From NCBI GenBank assembly GCA_009733575.1, contig ML769907.1:2906-35847 (forward strand): a stretch of DNA of 32,942 nt, written 5' to 3'. Below, piece after piece: positions 10,444-20,912 of this stretch. The notes beneath the pieces were generated by a model. That model was not told where the DNA came from and did no database searches. It was given only the letters and a program-made list of their open reading frames with translations. Source of the stretch: Gymnopus androsaceus JB14 (lineage: Eukaryota; Basidiomycota; Agaricomycetes; Agaricales; Omphalotaceae). How positions within the stretch are numbered: the first letter of the stretch is position 1; each line of letters opens with the position of its first letter. A program made the translations under genes and the position numbers.

Positions 10444-10854
10444 TAAGGCCCCGTTCTGCAACCGCGACTCAATGTGATACGACTCCGTTGATACGATAAT
10501 ACGATAATATTTAGTTACATAAACAATCCGCTTAGCGCTTGTTGCCTGCAGCCTCCCTCTTGCTGCTTGCTACCCTTCCACCGAAAAACGTTGACATCTG
10601 TCGGGACATTGGGAACATTTTATAAAAGTTTCAAAGCTCCTTAATTACCTTGTCCACCGGATAAAACTTCTAAACAAAGAGTTACTTTAGCACTACATGT
10701 ATTTTTGTGTAATGACTGTGTGGCGACGCTGGAAGGCGGGATGCTTGCTCAATGCCCCGACAGTTGCCGACAGAAGCAATATCACATTTTCGGTCTGGTA
10801 CACAAAAAAAATCAGTCGTATCACATTGAGTCGCGGTTGCAGAACGGGGCCTTA
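10444..10854. mobile_element. MITE-like element with perfect 41-bp inverted ends
   Basis: The terminal 41 bp (10444–10484 and 10814–10854) are perfect inverted repeats beginning TAAGGCCCCGTTCTGCAACC. If TA is the target duplication, the element starts AGGCCCCG, which fits a Tc1/mariner-like insertion. A TWA (Harbinger-like) site is the alternative, but the two sides would then read TAA and TTA. The 400-bp body has no coding potential. It lies about 330 bp upstream of the enoyl reductase gene. Perfect ends suggest a recent insertion. Confidence 0.85.
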
Positions 10855-11123
10855 TTTATAATGTTTCCTTTCATAAAACGGTAAGCTATAATGAAACGTT
10901 TGTCGGGTTTGTATTTAAGCCGTCTTACAAACTGTATAAGCAGAGCGAAACTGCGGTATTGACATTGCGAAGTGTATAATAGTAATTTTGATATACATAT
11001 GATATCGGACAACAGGAACCTGAAAGCAGATATGGATTGTGAGTGGTAGATTTGATAGTCTAGACGCCCAACCAGATACCGTGGAAATCGGCTGAATTTA
11101 TCTCTATGTCACCACTCGTGAGC

Positions 11124-11132
11124 TATTTAATA
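11124..11132 (+). promoter_or_regulatory. Possible AT-rich core promoter of the enoyl reductase gene
   Basis: TATTTAATA lies about 48 bp before the ATG at 11180. It is a weak match to a TATA box and is supported only by position. Confidence 0.2.
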
Positions 11133-11179
11133 TCTTGCTGGCTTTGTTTCAGACACTTCAAACACCATCCTCCGCATCA

Positions 11180-12439
11180 ATGAAGTCGATGCTGGCGATT
11201 TGTACCAGGGGAGAGGATCAAATCGAGCTTCGGAGAATTCCTATCCCCAAGCCCGGGCCCCGAACAGTCCTTATACGAGTCATGGCTGCGGCACAGAATC
11301 CCTCTGACTGTAATCTCTCTCAAGTTCTTTATAAAAGCATTGAGCTAAAGAAACAATTATTTATAGGGAAAACAGTCATGAATCATAATGTCCCTGATTG
11401 TGTTGTGGGTTGCGAGTTCGCTGGGGTTGTTGTAGAACTCGGAGAGAATGTTGAAACTGACATTCATCTCATGGACAGAGTTGCTTCAATAATTCATGGA
11501 TGTAAGGAGTCTGATTGCATATTTTTCAGAAGCTGATAATCCATATCCCGGGCAGCAACCAGTGCTAATGGTGCTTTTGCGGAATACCTTGTGGCACACT
11601 CACACATGCTCATTCACATCCCTGATTCACTGTCCTTTGAGCAGGGAGCTCAAGTACCACTTGGATGTTTCACCGCTTGTCAGACTCTATACCAGTCACA
11701 GTTTCTCCCATTCCCGACCCAGGAGTTCAATAGATCGAGTGATATACTGGTATGGGGTGGTAGCTCTATGGTTGGCCACTACACTATCCAGTTTGCCAAA
11801 CTGGGAGGAATGCGTGTAATTGCAACAGCATCACCTCTTCACTTTCAGAATTTAAAGGATTTGGGAGTGGACAAAGTCTTTGACTACAGAAATCCCAAAG
11901 CAGGGCAAAAGATTCATGCTTATACAGACGGAAAACTGACTTGTGCGGTAGACTGCATAAGTGAAAGAACCACTCCATATCAAGTCAGTGAGGCTCTCAG
12001 CAATGATGGTGGTGTTGTGTCCGCTGTCAATCCATACATTAGCCGAAAAAAAGACGTTAAGGTCATTTCATCGTTGGCTTACTGGTTGATGGGACAGGTA
12101 CACACAATCTTTTATAGTTCATTGAATTCCCATAATCTCTGACCACCATTTTATAAAGCCTTTCAATTTCCCGGAACAATACACCCCCTCCGTAGAGCAT
12201 GTAGAGTTTGCATCAAAGGCCAGCAGGTTCATATCCCAAATGTTGGATGCAAACCAACTAGTCCTCGCGCCAATCAAGGTGATGCCTCACGGATTGGCAA
12301 GTGTGCCAGATGGTTTCGACTATATGAAGGCTGGGAAGGTGTGTTAATTCCTTACTAGATCCCTCCGTGATTTGAACCTTCCTGCTAGGTAAGTAAAGAA
12401 AAGATTATTTATCGTATATCAGACACTCCAGGCATATGA
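11180..12439 (+). CDS. Trans-acting enoyl reductase (MDR family), 364 aa
   Basis: Predicted NADPH-dependent enoyl reductase that would reduce the alpha-beta double bond on the growing polyketide in trans, as LovC does for LovB. Four exons join in frame: 11180–11501, 11556–12097, 12159–12338, 12389–12439. Introns are 54, 61 and 50 bp. Seen: an MDR N-terminal domain (IPIPKPGPRTVLIRV, AQNPSDCN, CEFAGVVVELG), then the NADPH-binding turn WGGSSMVG at 174–181, and the C-terminal SKEKIIYRI. No catalytic-zinc cysteine cluster is seen, which separates it from alcohol dehydrogenases. The length is very close to that of LovC-type proteins. The start is the first ATG in the conserved frame; a further ATG lies three codons on, and a small upstream exon cannot be excluded. 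The nearby PKS has a degenerate ER segment, which supports this role. Confidence 0.9.
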
Positions 12440-12969
12440 GGTCAAAGGTGTCCAATACCTGGGGTTAGGTTGCCACTGGGTATTGCTTCTAGACTGTGAA
12501 AAGTTTTTGACAGCGGCAATATTGACCTATTATAATGGGCTTTCAAATCGAAAAAATGTGTATTGAACCTACCTAGGCTTGTAATTTTGCTGTCATATTA
12601 AAGGTCTTACATAGCATTACCAATACAATACCCTACAAACATTCTGTTTAAACCAGTGAGCCTGTACATTGTTGTTTTATTTCTTTAACGCTATCTAACG
12701 GAATGTCCTGTTCCCAATCTCGGAGAGTATGCCCCAAAGACACCAGAAACATTTATAGGCAAAAGCAACAACATTAACAGTGCTGTCAATTGTAATTCAT
12801 TTGTTGACATTGCTATTAATTACAATTGTAGGTGTTTGTAAACAAACCCAATGCCGTAGGTTGATTGAACAACATTTCAAGACTAAGGCTGCAGCTCAAA
12901 CCTCAGTAACTTTGTATGTGTTTGCCAAGGTAACCAATCATTAGCCAACAAGAACATTTTCTACCCTAC
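12440..12969. other. Intergenic stretch, no gene seen
   Basis: This AT-rich stretch follows the enoyl reductase gene. The only structure noted is a short inverted repeat, CAATTGTAATT…AATTACAATTG, at about 12786–12830. I see no coding exon. Confidence 0.5.
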
Positions 12970-13358
12970 TTAGGGTTTTAAGGTCCAATTCAATGAACTG
13001 CAAATAAACTGTCAATTGCATCGGATTGCACTGGAAAATACACTGCTGAAAGCTACACTGATGTTACATTTCCAATAGTATATACATGATAAACAGGACA
13101 TTTACAAGCTGGTTTGGCATTATTTTGCTGAGATACTCTATCTTTAGATGTAAGAAATACCAGTTCAAGCCAGTTTAAATTGTGAATTGCATTGAACTGC
13201 ACTACAAAATGCAACGCTAAGGATTGCACTGATGGACCATTTGAACCAGTGCCAGTTTACAGTTCATTCAGGTTTCAAAAAATCTTACACTGGTGCAATT
13301 CATGATTCATTAAAAATTTAGCAAATAAAATGAATTGGATTGGACCTGAAAACCCTAA
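12970..13358. mobile_element. Small inverted-repeat element (probable TA-target MITE)
   Basis: Imperfect inverted ends TTAGGGTTTT(A/C)AGGTCCAAT occur at 12970 and 13358. Read with TA as target duplication, the ends are GGGTTTT(A/C)AGGTCC. The 0.39-kb interior has repeated, slightly diverged words such as ATTGCACTG and GAACTGCA but no coding frame. It lies directly before the FGGY-like relic exon. Confidence 0.55.
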
Positions 13359-13378
13359 ACCTACTGACTCCATTCTAG

Positions 13379-13540
13379 GCCAACAGCAACATTCACCCGA
13401 TTCACATCAAGCTGATTGTAGCACCTAGGTCCTTTATCTCATTAGGCGAGTATTTGACAAAGCAGCTGACTGGATTGAAATCCGCGTGCTCCATTGACCA
13501 GTACATTGCGGCGACTGGTGTTTGGAGGGAGATTAAGTAG
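13379..13540 (+). pseudogene. FGGY sugar-kinase-like relic exon
   Basis: After a good acceptor (CTGACTCCATTCTAG) a 53-codon frame reads ANSNIHPIHIKLI…RSFISLGEYLTKQLTG…CSIDQYIAATGVWREIK and stops at TAG. In FGGY gluconate/pentulose kinases a G(T/S)xPIHxM-like segment is followed by a (R/K)F(I/V)SxKEYxxxxLxG segment and a D(Y/H)SIA(S/A)(A/S)(T/S)G segment. The order and spacing here look like a shrunken version of that. No other part of such a kinase (ATP-binding half) was found within several kilobases. I read it as a decayed fragment; recognition is from memory of motifs only. Confidence 0.4.
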
Positions 13541-13799
13541 AACACCCCATCTGTTGTCAGGGATGGTTCAATTTATAATCAATGCTTTGTAGCTGTCGAA
13601 CATTATGGTGAAAGATTGGCACATTCATGCTCCACATATCTTTAATAATTAATATTAGCCAAATACTATGTTCAAATAATTGTCTTTTTTTACATTTTAC
13701 ACCATATAGTAATTGTAGCTGTAGCTGTACTTAGCTTCCATCTTGATCTCATTTTTCTCTCTTCTTCATCATTTCTCTTTGCTGACAGTAACCCGATAA
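13541..13799. other. Short interval before the TAA-flanked element
   Basis: AT-rich sequence with no recognised gene or repeat, except a TTAACGC/GTTTAAC-like word style that becomes dense inside the next element. The last three bases, TAA (13797–13799), are the proposed target duplication. Confidence 0.4.
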
Positions 13800-14202
13800 G
13801 CCTTGTTAAACAGAGGGGGGTCAATTAACATTTTCGTTAAACATGTTAAACAAACCATACATAAAGCAGTGAATGAAATAGAATACACTACTGTTTAACG
13901 CTGGTTAAACACCATGCCTTCACCCCAACTGCCTAATGTGTTTAACGCAATCTTGAACACCTGTTTCACCCATTTCCCTCCAGCTGTTGAATGTTGTTAG
14001 CACATGCCTGGTTAAACTGAGTTTCAACCGAGAGAAGAGCCCTGTACAACCTGCTCTGTAGCACCAAGTACCAAAAAGAGTTAATCCGCCCAGTCAATCT
14101 GTTTTGTGTCCTCGAAGTTCTCCCTTCCTACAATGACTATTGCCTCGAGCCTAGAGTGGTGTCAAGAATGAATCACAGATGAGTATCATCTTAACCGTCA
14201 AC

Positions 14203-14620
14203 CTATGAGCTTGCCAACCATCGGAACCAAGCTGTTCGCTGAATCCCATCTATTACTTTGACAAGACCATGGCATTCATGTTTGTCGCGACTCGGAATAT
14301 CAAAGCCAACAATTGATGTATTGCCCATTAGAGGCACTGCAAGCGGATCATCATCGCAGATTGCTGGGAGGTGTGTTAGAAGGTTCAGCATTGGATAGCT
14401 TCGCCCATAACAATCTGTTGAACTCCTGAAATAAGCTAGGAAGACGCAAAAGCCATCATAAAACAGAGCAACATGGACTTGATGTGGACATACGCTGTTG
14501 CTGCCAGCCCAACGGGTTCACCATGAATGATCCTTTGTCCTATCCTTTGTCCTATATGAGATAGTACGGGATGGGCTTTCTTGAAGGCATCATCTGTAAT
14601 GTCAACCTAGTTCATGCTTT
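14203..14620 (-). pseudogene. Coding-like fragment inside the 3.1-kb element
   Basis: Two minus-strand stretches look protein-coding but are not recognised. The first (about 14613–14430) reads VDITDDAFKKAHPVLSHIGQ and onward to AYVHIKSMLLCFMMAFA before a stop. The second (about 14420–14203) reads CYGRSYPMLNLLTHLPAICD and onward to GLVKVIDGIQRTAWFRWLAS. A TTATTTCAG acceptor lies between them. They could be exons of a captured host gene or of the element's own degraded protein. Confidence 0.3.
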
Positions 14621-14808
14621 CAGAGATCCTCCTTCAGCCAGATGTGGAATACTACTCACAAGGAAGGCAAGTGTCAGTGCTTTTCTGGAGCATTGGCAAC
14701 CATTTAAGATCCGACCTCATGAATGAGATGCGCTGAGACGCAACATTTTAGGCTAAGGGAAAAAAGTGGGAGTGGAGATGACCTGACTATTTAGGCCTAT
14801 GTGTTCCT

Positions 14809-15881
14809 CATCAGCAAAAATGGTCTGGGCCTGGGATAGCCTATAGGTTAGACTAATATGACCTGGGCAACCTGGGCAACCTGGGTGACTTAGGCCACCT
14901 AGGAATATGCCCAAATCCTAATATCACTGGAGAGTGACTTAGGCTACCTAGGAATATGCCCAAATCCTGATATCACCAGAGGGAGCCTCCTTGCAGCCTG
15001 AACACAACCTGAGCACAACCTAAGTGCAACCTGAACACAACCTGAGTACAACCTGAGGGAACCTGGGGCAGCCTGGAGAAGCTTGAGGAAGCCTGAGGAA
15101 GCCTGAGGAAGCCTGGGACAGCCTGAGATTTATCTAGAACTAGGATTACAAGCTAAATAGCTTCAATAAACTAGTACATTGAATTATAATGTGTATTAAT
15201 ATCATTAAAAGAACAGTAGACACCCCAATTATTGGAATTTATCAACATATAATTGCGTAAAATAAGCGCCCAAATAAGCGCCAAACCGCGTGGGCGCCTG
15301 TAGACTGCGTACAATTAAAACTCTGTTGATGGGGTCAAATCAGATTCATCATGAAGTAACAGTTAACTTGATAAATATGTTATTCTACTTGAACTTGAGT
15401 TAAAAATACTTAAGTGAGGTGTTCCGAGTCATAAGTTAAGGCCAGTAAAACATTAATGAGTCTCGAAAAATAAGTTCACTTTGAAATAAGTCAAAAATCC
15501 ATGAGTTTAATAAGATAATAAGGTTTAAGTGATATAAATGTGGAAATTGAGCAAAAAGATACAGCTGAATAATAAAGTATGAGAATTATTTTTTGGGTTG
15601 TATAACTCAGCAGAAGTATCCCTAGGTTACCTCAAGTTGCCTCAGGCTTCCCAGGCTTCCCAGGCTTCCTCAGGCTTCCTCAGGCTTCCTCAGGCTTCCT
15701 CAGGTTTCCTCAGGCTCCCTCAAGTTTCCTCAGGATTCCTTCAAGAAGCCCAGGAATAAGGGGGTGGACTTATGAAAGCCTGGGAAACCTAGGTGTCCTG
15801 GGTGTCCTGGGTGTCCTAGGAGACCTAGGTAGTCCTTAGGTATCCTCAGGTCATCCAAGGCCCAGACCATTTTTGCTGATG
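14809..15881. mobile_element. CATCAGCAAAA-family element, copy A (nested)
   Basis: The ends read CATCAGCAAAAATGGTCTGG inward from 14809 and from 15881, and a CT dinucleotide flanks both sides (14807–14808, 15882–15883). The arms are made of short monomers, CCTGGGCAA or GAAGCCTGAG on the left and their complements on the right (about 14860–15130 against 15610–15850). An AT-rich core of about 470 bp has no gene. It is inserted inside the 3.1-kb element. Two smaller elements at 30102–30229 and 30443–30730 share its terminus. Confidence 0.8.
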
Positions 15882-16320
15882 CTGCATAGCTATTGTCCTT
15901 CAATGGCCTTCGGACAAAAGACGCCACTTTGGCCAAAAGCTCACATGATTTAAGCTTTTGTCTGACAATAGCGCAAGAATGCGTCTGAGTCCGCAGTCCG
16001 GACCGTTCTTCCCAACTTGCTCCGAACCTCCATCTCTCAGCTCTCAGACTTTGAATTCAACTCTCCGCTAGATTGATATTTTGACTTTAATCCTCTCTTC
16101 AAGCTTGTCAAGCTTGATAAACTAACTTATCTTCTCGGTGCATTTGATCACTCGGGCTTCAATCCTTATCCGGTGGCAAGACAAGTGGCGATGAGATTTT
16201 ACCGCGAGTGATCCGGTGCGTCTGCGAGGGGAAGGTATCTGGTATGTGCTCTCTCTCAAATTCACAAGTTATTCACTCATGATTGATCATTGTTAGTGGG
16301 AATTTTGAGTTGTTAAATGC

Positions 16321-16740
16321 AAAGGTAGGTTGGTTGAACGCGATTGTTAAACAGTCGTACAACCTGGTTTAACGGTCATTGGTCCATTGCGAGGTAGGTT
16401 GGGATGGAGAGCTTTGTTTAGGCAGTGTGTGGTTCAATGGTGGGTTTAATACCGTTTATTTCAATATGCGTTAAACACGAAAGCTAGGTTGGTTGAACAC
16501 TATTATTGAACCATTGTTCAACCTGGTTTAATGGTCGTTTAGCTATTGCGAGGTGAGTCGGGATTGAAAGCTTTATTTAGACAGTGTGTTGTTTAACGGT
16601 GGGTTTAACACCGTTCATCTCATTATGTGTTAAACGCGAAAGGTAGGTTGGCTGATTGCAATTGTTGAACCATTGTTCAACCTGGTTTAATGGTGTTTCG
16701 GCTATTGCGCGGTGAGTCAGGATTGATAGGCAGTTTAACA
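16321..16740. repeat. 159-bp tandem repeat, about 2.6 copies
   Basis: Units start with AAAG(G/C)TAGGTTGG at 16321, 16480 and 16639. Each contains TTCAACCTGGTTTAA, a GCTATTGCG(A/C)GGT(G/A)AG-like block and a GTTTAAC-rich half. The third copy is partial. The array lies near the right end of the 3.1-kb element and its TTAAAC words resemble the element's ends. Confidence 0.8.
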
Positions 16741-16918
16741 ATGTTAAACAGGGAACAAGACTGCATGTACAGATTAGCCCTAATGCGATTAACAAAAATT
16801 TACTTGAACATGGCTTAACAGCCTCCAGGTATTGGTCTACATAGATTGCATTTTACAATTAGTGTTCAACGTGTTTAACAAAAACGTTAATTGACCCCGC
16901 TCTGTTTAACAAAGCTAA

Positions 16919-17941
16919 TGGTATTTTATTTGCTGAAGTCTGAGGTCATGATGCCTAGTGCTTATCTTGTGTTGTGAGACTAGTCAATATATGTCTGTGT
17001 GTATTACCATTAGTACTGTCGAGTCTCATGCATGCCTGTGCATGAATCTCGACAATTCCCTCGGACTTGCGTTCAGCCCCTATTCCGGTAGTATTTAAGT
17101 AGTTACGTATGTATTACAAATCAGATTGGTTTTCTGTTCGTAACCACCATCTCCTCAGCTACGTCAGCTGCTGAGTACGTCTCGACGACGGTACGGGGAC
17201 GCTCAGACTCCCTCGGTATTTCCCCTCAAACTCGCGCAGGTTTGAGCAACGCTCAAAGCTCATTCCGGCGCCATAGTACCCTCAGGTAATATTGCTGTAC
17301 TGAGTGAAGCTACTGTAAGGGGTTTTTGCTTCAGAGATGGCAGGTAAGGAACTAGGTGAAAGAGCTAGTACTGAATACACCATTGTAACCATTTTTCTAT
17401 AGGCTTTTCTTATCTACATTTTTCCTATTTAATGGTTCAGATTCTGATTGACACTAACAATCTGACCTTGGGCCTTGACTCAATTCCAGTATCATATACA
17501 CCCACATAGCCATAATTTAAAAATAATTACATAATGAGAAATCGATGATTTCAGTTGCAATCTTTGTTGCCAAATATAAAAGTCAGTTACACTTTTCCTC
17601 ATTTCAATCTTACTACTTATCAGAGACTCAGCCTGAACATGGATATTACACATAATTGTTTTAGCCAGACCGCGTCCGTGAAAATAATCCTGATAAGCCC
17701 TCCTGCAATGAGTTGCCTTTAACCCTAGTTTGGTAGGCGGAGCCCGCCGAGAATACCACAAGCAATCACAGTAAATGAATATACTTTCAATGCACACGCG
17801 GATGTGTGTATATAGGGAAAATATAGGGTACTGGTATATTTTAACTTGTTTTGCATGGACAGCGTCAAAATCAGTAGGAAATTGGATTTTACAATAAATA
17901 TGCGTAGTATAATATTTAATTTGTGACGTCTCCTTGTTATC
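16919..17941. other. Intergenic region with a possible LTR relic
   Basis: No gene is recognised. At 17017–17054 an imperfect palindrome starts TGTCGAGTCTCATGCA and ends TGCATGAATCTCGACA. Downstream are a TATTTAAG near 17092 and a C-rich stretch to about 17290. This could be part of an LTR, but I found no matching CA end with a target duplication. Confidence 0.3.
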
Positions 17942-19727
17942 TTAAATAGTTGTAACCATTAGGATATATTCCTTCCATTTCTGCAAATAATGAAGCACGT
18001 TGTCTTTGCTGGTGTATGCAGCATTGAAGTCGGCGCTGAGATTGATTTGATCATTCCAAGATGCTGTCCTAAAAAATCTAAACAATGAAAAGCAAGTCGA
18101 TCAGCATCAGGAAAATTCCACGGGAAAGTATACTTACGGTCCCGGCTCTACGTTGTTCAAGGATGTAAAAACCTTTGAGATTTCCAGAACTGTTGTACCT
18201 GATGGCGTCCTCCTATTCCTTGGAATGTATCTTTCCCCAATTCCGTCACTTGAGAAAGAGAATCCATTGTTTGGAGGAATCCTAATACGCAGTGGAATTA
18301 GAGAATAAGAGAGATTAGAAGGGGCTTACATGTTTGCTGCAAACCCGGCAGTCATCACTGCAGCAAATATCTCACAGACAATGGACATATGCCCAATGAT
18401 AGCCCGTGATTCATCCCGGGTTTGGTAAGACATCTTAACATCATCCAATACTCTCCTGAGAGTGTTTGTGTCCAGAGGAAGTACTGTCCCATCTTCAGCC
18501 AAAAACAGTGAAACAGAAGTGCTCATTTGAGTGGCAGAAAGAGCATATCCCGGATAGTGTTTAGCGTATGGATCCTCCAGTCGAGCCCTTGCATTCTTAA
18601 GACCCCAGCATCCCATCCAGGCAGATGCTGCCTCGGCGGGAGGAGGGTTTGCATCAATTGTGACCATGCAAAGAGCAGCATGTGCTGGAGCATCATTTAA
18701 TGGAGAAATTCTAGCTTAAGAAGAATACTAACTCACCTAAATGGGTATAGGTGTACTTGCCAGGCTGCAAATTCTTGACACAAGTGAGAACTTGTGCCGT
18801 TTCTTCTTTTGACAAGGTGATTACTTCATATTGTGGCTTCGGTGGCATATTATTGATGGCAAAAGGTTTGAACCCCCACGGGTTCTGAAAGGCCATTTAA
18901 GTTAGTTGCCTGCTCAGGGTAGGGTCACTCAATAGATGTACCATTGAAACTTTTTGATTTTCCTGAAAGAGTACAGCTGCCGCTATATATGCTGGATTGT
19001 CCAATGTCGGTATTTCTTGAGAATCAGCCGCGACTGGTAGCGGCTCGTCGGGCATGAGAATATCAAGCGCAGGAGGAAGAAGATTAGATATCTCCGTTCC
19101 CCACTCCAAGGGTGTTGTGCCATTCGTTATGGTGGTTGTGAGGAGATCGATATACATAGATGCTGTAGTTTGTATTCCAACTCCGTCAAAGGGAGTGTGG
19201 TGGGTGTGAAAGAGAAATCCGGCCGTGGTGACCTCTTCTGGAGCAGCAGCATCAATGCTTAAAAAGTGGAGAAATGTCTGATCACCAGCAGAATTGGGGA
19301 TCTTCATAGATGCTACTCTAGTGCGAACGGCTTCGAGGTCAACACAATCTTCATGGTTGGTTAAAAGTGTACGCTCTACCCATTTATCAACATCTAGCTG
19401 GGATGCAGAGTGATATGATATTTGGGCAGCACCAGATTGATCAAAATCAATATTGGTGGCAATGAGTGGATGTAAATAACGAAGCTGCTGCCAGGCACTC
19501 TTTGCCGCTTCGACCAAATCATCACGGCGCAGAGGTTGAGAAAAGGTGACCTCAACTCCTAAGAAAAGAGTTTGGTACCCTGTGTGCAGGCGGTTCCAAA
19601 CTTCTTGAACCAGCTCTACACCGGAGAGTCGACGAGCAGTGCCAATACGGTTGTCACCATGATCGTAGAGCAGTTTCCATGGAAGGGTGGAAAAGTCGAA
19701 GCGAGTGAGAATCTGAGGCGCTGCCAT
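17942..19727 (-). CDS. CoA-dependent / condensation-type acyltransferase, 519 aa
   Basis: Predicted to transfer an acyl group to an alcohol or amine, probably tailoring the polyketide or joining two acids. Five exons join in frame: 19727–18942, 18884–18737, 18684–18330, 18281–18138, 18068–17942. Seen: the catalytic HHxxxDG motif as HHTPFDG (His176-His177…Asp181-Gly182), a second half with THLAHAALCMV and WMGCWGLKN, and a C-terminal FNAAYTSKDNVLHYLQKW block like that of fungal trichothecene-acetyltransferase relatives. Its length fits that group. The first intron could also begin 9 bp earlier in the same phase (GTTTCA); I preferred GTACAT. No signal peptide is seen. It is divergent from the PKS, and they share a 1.2-kb upstream region, which supports co-regulation. 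The substrate is unknown. Confidence 0.9.
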
Positions 19728-19772
19728 CGAGCTTAGGAGATAGAGGGTTACGCCTGCTGTTCTCAGCTGAGT

Positions 19773-19782
19773 ATTTATAAAT
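19773..19782 (-). promoter_or_regulatory. Probable TATA box of the acyltransferase gene
   Basis: ATTTATAAAT lies 46–55 bp before the ATG at 19727 on the minus strand. It is self-complementary but well placed only for the minus-strand gene. Confidence 0.45.
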
Positions 19783-20839
19783 GAAATTTGGCAGAGAGTT
19801 TCCCAAGGTGACCTGGATCAAGGTCCTAGATTCCAGCCGAAAACTGGAAAGCTGCCGATCAAATTATCTTAGGTGGGATAAATTTTCTCAGGATTCTGTG
19901 ACAGCCGAAGGCCACGGAGTGCTCAAGGGTGCATTCATGGGAAGAGATCCTGTTAGATCTTGAGCTTGATATGGTGTATCATTGGCCACTGCATGCGAGC
20001 TGCCATAAGTCCACTTGAAAGATGGTAAAGCCATGTAGAAAACAAAAAAGCTCAAAAGTCACCCAATACACCTCCTCTGAAAATGTTTTCCATTTCGGAG
20101 ATTTGATTTCCAGAGTTCAAAGATAAGTGGGAAACGTTACATTTCCTGTAAGTGAAGTTCGACATGCTAGGGATAACTAGTGATATATTAAATGAATGAA
20201 CCTCAACTTGCTTGAACAATCACGCAATCTCGAACACTATGGATTGATACGTTGCCGCGCGTAACCGTGTGCCACAAGTCTTCTGGTTTTAAAATAGCCC
20301 CTGACCTGTGAGTCTCGGAGCAGGCAAGCAGTATTAAAGTAAATTGGATACCTCTAAGACGCTTCATAACAAGGAATAGTCAATGATCAGGTAATGTTGA
20401 AATTTTACTCGTCTGACACATGATCTGATGCGTGGAACATCCCTAGCGACATAGATACCTATGCTCAACACACGAAGCCGTACCATCTACTGTATCCGTA
20501 ATTGGATTCACCACAGATGCGGATCACAATCAGAAGTACTTCATTTCATGTGAACGCACGAGTTTAGTTAGCATCCTGAAGATGGAAACAAATCATGATT
20601 TGGTTACGTTGTGCCTGTACCCGGCGACTGTACCGTTTCTAAAAAATTTAAACTGATTAATAACCCACCAAAAGTTCTGTTAAGGCGGCCCTGAGTGAAC
20701 TTTGGGTACTTCTAATCTTGTTTCAGGCTGTCATTTGATAACCTCAACGGTTATTCCCTGACCACGTTGTTACATCTAAACCTGTGAGATTCGAATGCCT
20801 ACATAGGACGACTTATGTCATCTGACCGACCCAAATTCA
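19783..20839. promoter_or_regulatory. Bidirectional upstream region between acyltransferase and PKS
   Basis: About 1.1 kb separates two divergent genes and shows no convincing coding exon (a 60-codon frame at 19781–19963 has no motif). A regulator binding here could act on both genes. I did not identify a specific operator by eye. Confidence 0.4.
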
Positions 20840-20845
20840 TATAAG
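20840..20845 (+). promoter_or_regulatory. Probable TATA box of the PKS gene
   Basis: TATAAG lies about 68 bp before the PKS ATG at 20913 and is followed by an A-rich leader (CACAAAACAAGAAAGG), as is common in fungal promoters. Confidence 0.5.
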
Positions 20846-20912
20846 TATTATCCCTCTTGAAGTGTTATCACCGACCACTAAATCACAAAACAAGAAAGGA
20901 TAGTTTGAAGCC

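Larger units (their letters stand above)
13800..16915. mobile_element. 3.1-kb inverted-repeat transposon, TAA target duplication (Harbinger-like)
   Basis: The ends are inverted copies over about 50 bp: GC(C/T)TTGTTAAACAGAG, a GTCAATTAAC block, then GTTAAACA. They are about 85% identical. The element is flanked by TAA at 13797–13799 and TAA at 16916–16918. A 3-bp TWA duplication is typical of PIF/Harbinger elements. The interior has many TTAAAC words, a 159-bp tandem repeat at the right, an inserted second element at 14809–15881, and a short coding-like stretch on the minus strand at 14203–14600. No transposase was recognised, so it is probably non-autonomous. It splits the enoyl reductase from the acyltransferase and PKS. 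Confidence 0.7.

Noticed and set aside
17017..17370. Solo LTR starting TGTCGAG with a TAGTAC target duplication
   Set aside because: TAGTAC does recur at about 17369, but the segment would not end in CA. Only the palindromic start looks LTR-like.
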